A stretch of 64,000 bases of DNA, from assembly GCA_003345555.1 (NCBI GenBank), contig PRDJ01000001.1:39528-103527 (forward strand). The letters are read 5' to 3'. The first letter of the stretch is position 1. Each line of letters opens with the position of its first letter. Below, one piece after another: positions 46,781-57,500 of this stretch. The translations under genes were made by a program, and so were the position numbers. Source of the DNA: Candidatus Thorarchaeota archaeon (GTDB lineage: Archaea; Asgardarchaeota; Thorarchaeia; Thorarchaeales; Thorarchaeaceae). The notes beneath the pieces were generated by a model. The model saw only the letters and a list, made by a program, of their open reading frames with translations. It had not been told where the DNA came from and did no database searches.

Positions 46781-49700
46781 CTATGCGACTATCTTCACGG
46801 GTTTCAGATTAACGACTCTGTGTTCGCCAGCCGCTGTATCGTACTCCATGAGCCCAACCAATTCCCCTTGAGCACCGGGCTCCAGTTCAAATTCGATCTC
46901 AGCGACACTCCCGAGACCTGACTCAACGCTACCTATGGTTTGACTCTTTATGGTCTCGGTGAGGTCTGGTATCGCCAGCACAACTTGGACGTTCTGCATT
47001 GCCGTCTTTGAATCATTCCTGATTACCACCCCGAAGATGACCTTTCCTTCACGTATCTTGTATTCCACAAGTACATCCATGCCTGCTTCGAGGCCCGGGC
47101 TTGTTGGCTCCGCTGCTGTCAGGGGAGCTGCTTGTCGATGCATCTTACGGTATCGTCTGGTGGCAACCCCTGCAACGAACAGCGCGACGCCAATGCCTAT
47201 GGCGGGATATGCCCAATGCACATGAGGGTCGAAATCGAGGTTGTCGGGCAAACCGTCTCCGTCTGTATCTGGATTTAGAGGATTGGTCTTGTATACGAAG
47301 ATCTCTGCATAGTCTGACAATGTGTCTCCGTCAGTGTCCCAGTTTAGAGGATCCGTGTAATAGATGAGAGCCTCCTGACCATCACTCAGGCGGTCCGTAT
47401 CTGTGTCGTTGTTGAGCGGATTTGTCTGCCAAGTTATGACCTCCACATAGTCGGTCAACATATCTTCATCCGTGTCCTTTTCTCTGGGATCGGTATCGTA
47501 TGTCATGACTTCTTGGAAGTCAGACAACCCATCACCATCGGTATCGTCTTTCAGTGGGTCGGTGTAGTCAACCATGACCTCGCTGTAATCACTTAGGTGG
47601 TCTCCATCGGTATCATTTGAGAGTGGGTTGGTGTGGAGAACTATGGCCTCTGTATAATCTGATAACGAATCGCTGTCGGTGTCATTGTTCAACGGATTGG
47701 TACTGAATACATAAACTTCGGCCCCGTCGAGCAATCCATCACCGTCTGTGTCAGGCTTTAGAGGATTGGTGTCATAGTCATCCACCTCAGGACCGTCGAG
47801 TAGATCATCGTTGTCCGTATCTGGGTTCATCGGGCTTGTGTAGTAAACACGGAGCTCTTCTAGATTCTCCAACCCGTCATTATCGGAGTCCCACAGGGAG
47901 TCCAATGAGCCAGGATGGGTCATGTTCGTCAATGGGTTCGTACTGGTGAGAAACAGTTCTTCCCAATCGCTCAACAGATCGCTGTCAGTATCGTTTGACA
48001 ACGGATTCGTGTGGTAGTTGTTGACCTCGTCAGTGTCGCTCAGACGATCCGAATCAGTATCTTCGACCAAGGGGTTCGTCCCGTATTGCTTTACTTCGGC
48101 ATAATCGGACAAACCGTCAGCGTCAGTGTCTTTCGCCAGTGGGTTCGTAGAATATGTGTGACACTCTTCCCCATTTGTCAACCCGTCACTGTCTTGGTCG
48201 TCATTGAGGTCTGAGATTCCATTGCCATTGGTATCCTTGTTTCTCGGGTCTGTCTTGGTCAGCCAGCATTCCTCGTAGTTCGTCAGTAGGTCACGGTCTT
48301 CATCGTCTGCACCGTCTGAGACACCGTTGTCGTTGCTGTCTTGGTCCCGTGGATCCGTCTTTGTCAGATGAATCTCCTGCCAATTGGTGAGTCCATCAAG
48401 GTCCATATCCCAGTCGGCATCGGAAGTCCCGTCACCCTTGCTGCTGTAACGGAGAGGGTCGGTGAGCGTGATATTTGCCTCTTCCAGGTCGCTGAGCCTG
48501 TCATTGTCTGTGTCATTGCTCATGGGGTCTGTATGCAGGACTATCTCTTGCCCGTCGAAAAGCCCGTCAGAATCACTGTCTTCTTTCAATGGGTCCGTGT
48601 TGTAAATGTAAAGCTCCTGTCCATCAGTCAACCCGTCACCGTCAGAGTCTGGATTCAATGGCTCCGTTCCAAAGACCTTGAGCTCGTCATAGTCCGTCAC
48701 ACCATCTCCGTCAGTGTCAGCCATCGTGGGGTTCGTGTGGAAGGTTAGTATCTCCTCTCCGTCTGTCAGGTCGTCTCCGTCTGTGTCAATCGCGTTTGGA
48801 TTGGTTCCATATGAGAAGATTTCATCCCAGTCGCCCAAACTATCTCCATCAGAATCGGCTTTTAGCGGGTTGGTGTCGCTCGTAAGGACCTCATACCCGT
48901 CTGAGAGTCGATCGCCATCAGTGTCTAGCAGTGTGCAGTTTGTCTGGTATGCGTATATTTCGAGGAAGTTGCTCAACCCATCGGCGTCTTCATCGTCTTG
49001 ATCGTCTGGAATTCCGTTTCCGTTTGTGTCAGGATTTGTTGGGTCCGTGTGGCTGTTGAATATCTCATCGTTGTCGGCAAGCTGGTCATGGTCCGTGTCT
49101 GGATCAAGGGGATTAGTATGATACTTGTGAATTTCCTCGCTATCTGTAAGGGCATCAAAATCAGTGTCTGCATTCTCGGGGTCTGTACCATATGTAATCT
49201 CGTCTCCGTCAATCAGACCGTCGCTGTCAGTGTCGTTACTTGTGGGGTTGGTATGATACACCTTCCATTCTTGCCAGTCCGTCAGGCCATCTGAATCGGT
49301 GTCATTCAGACTGGGGTCAGTCCCGAGGTCAATCTCTTCCTTGTCACTGATTCCGTCTTCGTCTGAGTCTGCTTTGTTCGGATTCGTGCCGTAGTTATTC
49401 ACTTCATCTCCGTCGCTAATCCAGTCCCCATCACTATCCCAATTCGTTGCGTTTGTATGGGATGTGTACACCTCATAGTAATCCGTGAGACCATCAAAGT
49501 CAGTATCGTTCTGCCTAGGATTCGTATGATGAGTCACAAATTCGGAATAGTCACTCAAGCCATCGTTGTCCGTGTCCTCGTCAGTAGGGCTTGAGCCCGC
49601 AATGTACACTTCCATGCCATCCGATAGCCCGTCAACATCGGTATCTGGATTGGTGGCGTTCGTCTGATATCCATATATCTCAAGACCGTTCGGAAGCCCA

Positions 49701-52700
49701 TCACCATCATTGTCGAGAAGGAAGTCGGACGTTCCGTTCATGTATGTCGAGTATCGCGTAGCGTTGGTGAGGAGGTCGAAGATCTCAGCGTAGTCATCAA
49801 TGCCATCACGGTCGGTGTCTTGTCTGTGCGGGTCTGTCCTGTAATCGTATTCATCTCCGTCCGTTAGATTGTCACCGTCTGTGTCGGCTTCGAGAGGGTC
49901 ACAAATCACATTCATTGTCTCTAGCTGACCCGTGCTGTTGTAGAATGACACGATGAATCCAACCACTTCCAGCCCGTCGAAGAGGTTGTCATTATCGGTA
50001 TCCATGTCACCAGGAGATGTCTTGTAGACATAGATTTCGAGTCCGTTCGATAGACCATCGCCGTCTGAGTCCCAGTCGTAGTCATCTACACCCGGGTTTG
50101 TCAGAGGATTAAGGGGGTCGGTCTGAGTGACGTGCACCTCTATACCGTCGCTTAATCTATCGTCGTCAGTATCGTTCGACAAGGGGTCTGTTCCATAAAC
50201 ATACACCTCCTCCCCGTCGGCTAGGCTGTCACTGTCTGTATCATTCGCCTTGGGCATGGTGTGCCATACCATGACCTCATCGTAGTCAATCAGGCCATCC
50301 GAGTCTGTATCTGCCTTGATGGGGTCTGTCTTCCATGTCAGTACTTCTGCCCCGTCCAGAAGGCCGTCGCCATCCGTGTCGGGATTAGTTGCGTTCGTGG
50401 AGTACACCTGAGTCTCATCGTAGTCGTTGAGATCGTCGCGATCAGTGTCAGAGTCGGTTGCATTTGTGGCGTAGGTCCTGATCTCTTGGACGTTGGTCAG
50501 GCCATCATGGTCCTCGTCATCGTTGTTATCCGGAATACCGTCGTCGTCCGAATCTGCCTTCAAGGGGTTTGTGTGCGACTGATAGACTTCCTCGTAGTCC
50601 GTCAAGCTGTCTTGATCTGTGTCAGCCACAAGTGGATCCGTTCCTGCTTGGGCCTCGTGAATGTTGTCCAAGCTGTCGTTGTCCGGGTCCTCTTGTCCAT
50701 CAAGGACTCCATCGTCGTTTGTGTCATTATACAGGGGGTCGGTGCGGCTCATGACTACCTCGAACCAGTTGGAAAGCCCGTCGCTGTCACTATCGTAGTA
50801 GTCGTCGCGGGGTTGCCCTAGTCCATGGCTGAAGGCGATGCTGGAGTTCGTCTGCGTGACGTAGAGTTCAACACCGTTGGATAATCGGTCACCGTCGATA
50901 TCCTCGTCATAGTCTGACACTCCGTTGTCATTTGTGTCCGACTTCAAGGGATTGGTGCCAAGGGTCTTGATTTCATCTCCGTCTTTCACCTTGTCACCGT
51001 CAGTATCCGGGTTTCTCGGGTTTGTTCTTACGACTAGCTCCTCGTTGTTTGTGAGGCCATCGAGATCCGAATCTTCCTGTCCGTCGTTGATCCCGTTACC
51101 ATCGGTGTCAGCAAGTAGAGGATTCGTCCTAGTCATGTATATCTCATAGCCATTCGACAGACCGTCGCCATCGCAATCCCAGTTGTAGTCATTCACCGTG
51201 TTGTCGAATGTGTATGCATTGGTGGCATTGAATGCAGGATAGCGATCCACCTCATCCTTGTCCTTTATTCCGTCACTGTCAGTGTCGACAGATGTAGCAT
51301 TGGTATGGTAAGTCAGGATTTCCAGTCCATCGTTGAGACCGTCGCCATCCGTGTCGGTTAATGTAGCATTGGTGTGCCATACCATTACTTCAGCGTAGTC
51401 TGTCAGGCCGTCAATGTCGGTATCATTACTGTTGGGGTCCGTCTTCCATGTATGAACCTCTACTCCGTCAGAAAGTCCATCGCCATCTGTGTCCGGGTTG
51501 GTCGCATTGGTTGAATACGTACGAATCTCTTCATAGTCAGTTAGAGTATCGTGATCTGTATCGGGATCGGAGCAGTTTGTGTGATAAGTGGCGTACTCTG
51601 CATAGTCATTGAGCCCATCTGCATCCGTGTCGGCAATTCTAGGGCTCGAATGGACTATCATTACTTCCTCGTAATCAGTCAGCCCGTCTCCGTCTGTATC
51701 CGATTGCAGAGGATTGGTCTTCCACGTCTTCACCTCTGCCCCATCAGTCAAACCATCGCCATCGGTATCCGGATTCAGAGGGTCTGTGCCAACTGAGACC
51801 TCTTTGCCGTTCGTAAGGTTGTCGGAATCCTGATCGTCGTAGTAGTCGCTAACCCCATTATGGTTGCTGTCGGCATCATTCGGGTCAGTAAGAGTCAATC
51901 TTACCTCCTGGATGTTGGTGAGACCGTCTCCATCATTATCATCTTGGCTATCAACGATGCCATTACCGTTCGTGTCGGCAACCTTTGGATCGGTATATGT
52001 GATGTTGTTCTCTTCGTAGTCAGTCAGTTGGTCACCATCTGTGTCCGCTTGGTTGGGGTTCGTTCCAAGGTAGATTTCCTGCCAATCGGTTAAGCCGTCA
52101 CTATCCGAGTCGGCATTGTTGGGATTCGTTCCGTACGTGATGACTTCAGCAAAATCGGAGAGGCGATCGCTGTCAGAGTCCGCCTCCAAGGGGTTTGTTT
52201 GATACTGAAGGACCTCTTGGCCGTCTGTCAGGCCGTCTCCGTCTGTGTCGGGGTTGTTCCACTCAGTCTCGTCTATCAGGGTTTCCCTTGCATCCGCAAG
52301 ACCGTCCTTGTCATAGTCTAGTCCATACACTATGACAGTTCCGCCATTTGTGCCTGCAGCATATTCCGCTTTTCCGTTTCCATCCAAGTCACCCGTGGCC
52401 ACGATACCGAAAAGACCAGTGACAGTTGTCTGATTGACTAGGTATCCAGATGAATTGTAGAGCGATAAGGCACCACCATCAGATGCTGCAAGCACTTGAT
52501 TGTTGGAGAGTCCGCCCACATCGGCCAGCTTGGCTGCCGAAACCTGCGCTCCTAATGACTTGTTCCACATCAATGACCCAGACGAGTTGCAGACCCTGAG
52601 TTGGTTTGCGGATGTCCCGAGTGCAAACTCGTTGTAGCCGCCAGCTATGACTTGGCCAATAATCAAAGATGTAATGCTGCCGCTGACGGATACTGAGTAT

Positions 52701-53548
52701 GCGAGTGTGCCATTTCTCCAGTAGACTTCAAGCGTTCCTCCGCTGCTTCCAAGCACAGCTTCCTTGTCTGTGTTGCCGACCAGATTACCGGAACCCAGGG
52801 CAGTGATCGAGTATACACTTGTTCTTTCAAAGGAGACTGTACCACCACTCTCCAGGAGTGTCAGCCTTTTTCCGTCGGATGCTGCTAGGATTTCAGCGCT
52901 TCCATCGCCGTCGAAGTCGTCAGCCACCATATGGCGTACGCGGCCGTTACTAGTGTAATTCCATAGCTGAGTACCGCTTACCGCATATGCGTAGACTCTG
53001 TTGTCATCGCAGCCGACTACGAGTTCACCCCTAAGGTCGCCATTCAAATCTGCAGGCGCTACTGCTCTCACGGCGTTTGGAAGACTCACGTTGGTAATGA
53101 TAGTCTGGCTGCCACGTATGACGACAAGACCCTTGGAGGTACCTACCAGCAATTCCGTCTTTCCATCAGTATCGACCTCAACGGACTCTATCGAGTATGG
53201 TGTGACCCCAAGACTGATTTCCCAGAGCTTGGTCCCATTATCCGCAAAAAGGAAGAGCGTGCCATTCTGAGTAATCGAGGCTACTTCATCTCGTCCGTCT
53301 CCGTCAACATCTGACAACGTAAGACCGACAACTTGGGAACCTGTGTCGTTTGACCACACTAATGCGGTCTGAAACGGCGGCAGCGCCGATACCACGTAGG
53401 ATGAACGAGGCTCACCTGTACTGAAAATCTGCGGTTGCATATCTGAAGCCGAGGGTTGTACAGCAAGCGCAAGACATACAATCGCAACCAGCAGCAGCAA
53501 TTGACCTGTTCTCAATGTGGCGTGCCTCCGTTTTCCCTTGCCTTCCAC
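46781..53548 (-). CDS. Giant (2255 aa) surface protein: signal peptide, FG-GAP/VCBS-like propeller, about 65 TSP3-like Ca-binding repeats, C-terminal TM and small C-terminal domain
   Basis: LLLLVAIVCLALAVQPSAS signal; LSDVDGDGRDEVAS/ADLNGDLRGELVVG propeller motifs; DTDGDGLTDGAEV...TNPLxxDTD array; TM VHWAYPAIGIGVALFVAGVA. Confidence 0.92.
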   Translation of the reverse strand: MEGKGKRRHATLRTGQLLLLVAIVCLALAVQPSASDMQPQIFSTGEPRSSYVVSALPPFQTALVWSNDTGSQVVGLTLSDVDGDGRDEVASITQNGTLFLFADNGTKLWEISLGVTPYSIESVEVDTDGKTELLVGTSKGLVVIRGSQTIITNVSLPNAVRAVAPADLNGDLRGELVVGCDDNRVYAYAVSGTQLWNYTSNGRVRHMVADDFDGDGSAEILAASDGKRLTLLESGGTVSFERTSVYSITALGSGNLVGNTDKEAVLGSSGGTLEVYWRNGTLAYSVSVSGSITSLIIGQVIAGGYNEFALGTSANQLRVCNSSGSLMWNKSLGAQVSAAKLADVGGLSNNQVLAASDGGALSLYNSSGYLVNQTTVTGLFGIVATGDLDGNGKAEYAAGTNGGTVIVYGLDYDKDGLADARETLIDETEWNNPDTDGDGLTDGQEVLQYQTNPLEADSDSDRLSDFAEVITYGTNPNNADSDSDGLTDWQEIYLGTNPNQADTDGDQLTDYEENNITYTDPKVADTNGNGIVDSQDDNDGDGLTNIQEVRLTLTDPNDADSNHNGVSDYYDDQDSDNLTNGKEVSVGTDPLNPDTDGDGLTDGAEVKTWKTNPLQSDTDGDGLTDYEEVMIVHSSPRIADTDADGLNDYAEYATYHTNCSDPDTDHDTLTDYEEIRTYSTNATNPDTDGDGLSDGVEVHTWKTDPNSNDTDIDGLTDYAEVMVWHTNATLTDTDGDGLNDGLEILTYHTNATSVDTDSDGIKDKDEVDRYPAFNATNAYTFDNTVNDYNWDCDGDGLSNGYEIYMTRTNPLLADTDGNGINDGQEDSDLDGLTNNEELVVRTNPRNPDTDGDKVKDGDEIKTLGTNPLKSDTNDNGVSDYDEDIDGDRLSNGVELYVTQTNSSIAFSHGLGQPRDDYYDSDSDGLSNWFEVVMSRTDPLYNDTNDDGVLDGQEDPDNDSLDNIHEAQAGTDPLVADTDQDSLTDYEEVYQSHTNPLKADSDDDGIPDNNDDEDHDGLTNVQEIRTYATNATDSDTDRDDLNDYDETQVYSTNATNPDTDGDGLLDGAEVLTWKTDPIKADTDSDGLIDYDEVMVWHTMPKANDTDSDSLADGEEVYVYGTDPLSNDTDDDRLSDGIEVHVTQTDPLNPLTNPGVDDYDWDSDGDGLSNGLEIYVYKTSPGDMDTDNDNLFDGLEVVGFIVSFYNSTGQLETMNVICDPLEADTDGDNLTDGDEYDYRTDPHRQDTDRDGIDDYAEIFDLLTNATRYSTYMNGTSDFLLDNDGDGLPNGLEIYGYQTNATNPDTDVDGLSDGMEVYIAGSSPTDEDTDNDGLSDYSEFVTHHTNPRQNDTDFDGLTDYYEVYTSHTNATNWDSDGDWISDGDEVNNYGTNPNKADSDEDGISDKEEIDLGTDPSLNDTDSDGLTDWQEWKVYHTNPTSNDTDSDGLIDGDEITYGTDPENADTDFDALTDSEEIHKYHTNPLDPDTDHDQLADNDEIFNSHTDPTNPDTNGNGIPDDQDDEDADGLSNFLEIYAYQTNCTLLDTDGDRLSDGYEVLTSDTNPLKADSDGDSLGDWDEIFSYGTNPNAIDTDGDDLTDGEEILTFHTNPTMADTDGDGVTDYDELKVFGTEPLNPDSDGDGLTDGQELYIYNTDPLKEDSDSDGLFDGQEIVLHTDPMSNDTDNDRLSDLEEANITLTDPLRYSSKGDGTSDADWDMDLDGLTNWQEIHLTKTDPRDQDSNDNGVSDGADDEDRDLLTNYEECWLTKTDPRNKDTNGNGISDLNDDQDSDGLTNGEECHTYSTNPLAKDTDADGLSDYAEVKQYGTNPLVEDTDSDRLSDTDEVNNYHTNPLSNDTDSDLLSDWEELFLTSTNPLTNMTHPGSLDSLWDSDNDGLENLEELRVYYTSPMNPDTDNDDLLDGPEVDDYDTNPLKPDTDGDGLLDGAEVYVFSTNPLNNDTDSDSLSDYTEAIVLHTNPLSNDTDGDHLSDYSEVMVDYTDPLKDDTDGDGLSDFQEVMTYDTDPREKDTDEDMLTDYVEVITWQTNPLNNDTDTDRLSDGQEALIYYTDPLNWDTDGDTLSDYAEIFVYKTNPLNPDTDGDGLPDNLDFDPHVHWAYPAIGIGVALFVAGVATRRYRKMHRQAAPLTAAEPTSPGLEAGMDVLVEYKIREGKVIFGVVIRNDSKTAMQNVQVVLAIPDLTETIKSQTIGSVESGLGSVAEIEFELEPGAQGELVGLMEYDTAAGEHRVVNLKPVKIVA
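47230..52330 (-). repeat. Coding tandem repeat array, about 23-aa (about 69-nt) units, TSP3-like
   Basis: About 65 hand-counted units of consensus D(T/S)DxDGLxDxxEVxxxxTNPLxx. Confidence 0.85.
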
Positions 53549-54507
53549 GGTTTCACTTGGAAGTAGTCGAAGAAATCTGCCTCGACAATTGAAATCTCGT
53601 CGAAGGGCAGTTTCATCTCGTTGAGCCTCTGAACAATGTATATCATCCTTTCTCTGGGATCATCAACAAAGAGCTTCACTGCATTTCTGCCAGCTCTGGC
53701 CCAGTATTTTATCCCTTCAAGGGCAGTTACTCTGTCAAGTATGACAGACGACATTCTTGGCAGGACGAGTCTGATGCTCTCGCCTTTTCCCGGTAGGGTG
53801 GATATCAGTTCCGCTGGTGTACCGAATTGGCTGACGTTGCCGCCTTCGAGCAGACAGACGCGTGTACAGTAGTCCACAATCTCGAGGTCGTGACTTATGA
53901 TTACCATTGTCGTACCTAGTTGGAAGTTCAGCATTTTCAGGTAGTTCAGTGTCTCATGACGGAGATGTGCATCAAGCCCTGTTGTCGGCTCATCCAGAAG
54001 GAGCACAGGTGGGTTATGTATCATTCCGAGGCATATTGAGACCCTTTTCCTTTCTCCGCCAGAGAGTTTCTCGACCTTCTTGGTCATCAAGTCTTCATCG
54101 AACCCTAGGATTTTGAGTATGCTACGAGCGCGTTCTTCAATCTCCTTCGGTCTCATTCCAAAGCAACGACCAAAGAACTGAGCATTCTCGATGGCAGAGA
54201 AATCGTAGTAGAGGCTCAGGTGCTCCAGCTGAGGGACATAACCGACCAAGAGGCTGATGAGCCTTCTCTTCTTCGTCACATCATAGCCGCCAACAAATGC
54301 CTTCCCGCCGGTAGGTTGTATTTGTCCTGTCAGAATCCTGAGCACAGTTGTCTTGCCTGCGCCGCTTGCCCCGATGACCCCCAAGAAGTCCCTCTTGTTT
54401 GCGAAGAACGAGACGCCTCTGAGTGCGAAGAGTTTCTTGAATGCGACTTTCAGATCTATTATGTCTATTTCACGCTCAGGGGCCGCACTCATTCTACACT
54501 CCTCCAA
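53512..54507 (-). CDS. ABC transporter ATP-binding protein
   Basis: GASGAGKTTVLRILTG, KLSGGERKRVSICLG, VLLLDEPTTGLDA. Confidence 0.95.
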   Translation of the reverse strand: MEECRMSAAPEREIDIIDLKVAFKKLFALRGVSFFANKRDFLGVIGASGAGKTTVLRILTGQIQPTGGKAFVGGYDVTKKRRLISLLVGYVPQLEHLSLYYDFSAIENAQFFGRCFGMRPKEIEERARSILKILGFDEDLMTKKVEKLSGGERKRVSICLGMIHNPPVLLLDEPTTGLDAHLRHETLNYLKMLNFQLGTTMVIISHDLEIVDYCTRVCLLEGGNVSQFGTPAELISTLPGKGESIRLVLPRMSSVILDRVTALEGIKYWARAGRNAVKLFVDDPRERMIYIVQRLNEMKLPFDEISIVEADFFDYFQVKPWKARENGGTPH

Positions 54508-57500
54508 TCGTCCGGCTTACTTTGTCGAATCTCTTTCTGGCTTCTTCAAGACCTTTCATCAGTCCTCTCAGGGTCTCAATCTTTTGCACTCTATCCAAAT
54601 CCGCTCTGTGAATCAGCTCCTCCATCTGGATGAATGCAGCCAGAAGATTATTGAGCGAGTTGTCTATCTCCCGTTCCAGCTCGGGGTCTAATTCGGGGAT
54701 TCTCATCTTTCTTTTTCTTCGGACTCTGTTGACTGTCAGTACAAGGATGGTGGATCCAAAGACTCCAACGGATGTCAATACAGCAACCTGAAGCATTGTC
54801 AGCAGTGCTCCGAATCCCCCATTTGTTGTAGTTGTTGTGGGTACAAACAGGTCGAAGACAACGCCAGCGAACGTACTCGCGTATTCCTGAGTCTTCATGA
54901 TTATGAAAATGCCGTAGACCCTTCCCGCAGAGCTGTAGTAGCTCGGCGTGAACTGCGAAGAATACAATCCCTCTTGCACGAAGCCGGCAATGAAGAACGC
55001 GAGACTGCCATTTGGCAGCTTGAACGCTATGAAAATCGTGAGATTGTTGACAGGATTCCCCTCGTAGTCAGACACGCGAAGGTTGATGTAGACGCTTCTG
55101 CCCACAGGGTAGCTCGTAGTATTCTCTGCCAAGCTGGTCGTACACGTGAGAGTGTTCGCTAGAAGATACTCATTCAGGTTGTCCAGAAGAAGAGTATTGT
55201 TGCATTTTGGCAGGTTCTTGTTCATGAATATGCGCGAGGAGCCAAACAGTACAAGGTCTGGAGGACTTTGGTCGACCAGCACTACTGGCATGCTATGCAG
55301 AGTTACTGCGGAATTGGATTGATTGTTGAGTACGTATGTACCTCCGCCAAGCCACACATACTCTAGGCCATGTCCAAGCGGAGAGCTCTGGACTATCTCA
55401 CTGGTGTTCTCTTCGGTGTGCTTGCCCGACATGACGTAGCCATAAGGTGATAGAAGAAGATTAAGCGCAGTCAGGTTGGCTCTTCCCTCGTAATCGCCGA
55501 ATATAACGAGTCTTCCACCATCTGCAGTGAAGTTTCTCATCAGATCTATTTCCGTTGAATTGAACTCCTTCGAAGGGCTCACTATGAAGATAGTGGAGAA
55601 TTGAGAAAGGAGCTCTGCTGTAGGAGAAACACCCGGTGTTTCTATGAGATCGAGTCCTCTTAGCGCCATCGACCGTTTCATCTCAGACAAACCTGAGAAT
55701 GTTGTCAGTCTCATTTGCTCAAGTAGGTCCGAGATTGAGCTCAGGTCGCTCAAGCTGGCCAAGCCGAGAGAAAGTCCTACAGAATCCCCGCTAGTCTGAG
55801 TGCTGGACAATTCGGACTGCCCAGTCAGCCCGAAGCTTAGGCCTCCTCCATGAGACGTGTCCATGAGCATCATTGCTCTCGGGTATTGGAGTCTTCGTTC
55901 CAGCGTGATGTTGGCTGTCCATCCATCATCCGTGTATATTTGGTAATCACACCTATGATAACCGTCCGGAGTTATGCTAGGTACAAATAGGAAGAGAGAG
56001 AAGTTGTAGTATCCTTCTACAGAATCCTCCGCTGGCAAAGTAATGTTTCCCCAGTCACTCGCGTTGCCGTATTTTGCGACGCTGACATTTCCCAGAGGCA
56101 CGTTTGTTGACAGCGAGAATGTATACAGTCCAAAATCAGAGGGAAACTGTATATCAAATGGTGCAAACGGGAGAAGCCTAGGAAACACGGACGTCGATGG
56201 GATTGGTGTAACAACGAATAGGTCCCTTAGAAGGAAGTCGTCTAGGAGGCCGACACCGCTCGTTGCCAGCATCGCTGCAGGATTGGCGAAGAGAGCCACA
56301 GCGAATTCAATCCCGGCCGCGACAACCCATGCAGCTGAGTACAACCCGTTCGCCGCCGGGCTCCATTCCGTAGTCAGTATTTCCGCATGAAACGGCTTCA
56401 CTTCAGAATATGTGTAGAATCTGCTGAAGATGGTTCCGCCGCCTGTTCCTCCCTGCCCCACGATCATGGCTCCGACCGCTTGTGATGTGTTTGCTCCGAC
56501 ATTCATTATGATGGCTCGAGACTGATATGTCTGCCCTGCGATTGCGACTCTCGGTATATCTGCCTCAATAACTATGAGGTCACCCCGACCAGCAAACTGC
56601 GTTGACGGACTGAGACGCCACATTGTACTGATACACGTATCAAGCATCGTTCTATTCTCAGCATAACCCATTGCGACTGTGAGATTCACTGGAGTGTCAG
56701 GATAGACGACTCCAAAGTCCCATTTCGCCGCGAGCCCCACAGTCCCGTCGAAGCTTGTCGAACTCGATAAGTTGTCATTGGAGACGTGAGATGATATCGT
56801 GGATGAGTTGCCAACCTCAAAGCTATTGAGCGAACGACTTGAGTTAAGGCCGAAGTAGAAGGACTTGTAGTCACTTGAAATGCTGTATGCAAACAACTCT
56901 TTGTTCTGAAGCGCGAACTTCCCGTGATCAATCTCGCCATCAAGGAAGAGGTCTAGCGAGAATGACAAGAACAGACTCACGTTGGAAATCTGCCTATCGC
57001 CTAGGTTAAGTATGAAGGGCGTCACCTTGAATCCTGTGATTGGATTTGGGTCAGTCAAGGTGAGGTTATACGACTCGACCAACAGGATGACGTACAAGGA
57101 ATCATAGGAGAGGACTCCAATCCATCTGTTGTAGCCGTTGATGCCAGAGCTCATCACCACCTGATGGAGTTCTCTTTTCACGTTGAATTCCATCAGGTTC
57201 GTCGGGCTCCTGTTCTCCCATCGAAGCGAGAACATTCCCATGAGGAGGTGGACGCTTGCGTTTTGCGCTGCTCTCTGATCAAGTGCTACGACGGAGGTTC
57301 CGAAGCTGCTCATCAATATGGTCGTGGAGGCGCCCCGTCCTTGTGTTGAAAGCAGACCGTATGCGACGAGCGGAATTCCTGTGGTCCTGTTGTGCGGTTC
57401 GATAGGGGACTGAATGCTCGCTAAGTAGTCGAATGCCCTTGTAATGTTCAAGAGGCCGGCACCAGCGTCGTTGGCTCCTGCATTGAGTGGGGTAGCAGTG

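Noticed and set aside
48011-52093. Many plus-strand ORFs opposite the TSP3 array (e.g. 48341..48748, 50261..50821)
   Set aside because: Antisense artefacts of the repeat coding strand; repetitive V/I/C/R-rich translations, no start context or domain.
47230-52330. Regularly spaced DNA repeats that might look like CRISPR or satellite DNA
   Set aside because: The periodicity is in frame within one 2255-aa ORF (about 69-nt coding units) and repeats are degenerate at DNA level; no conserved direct repeat with unique spacers.
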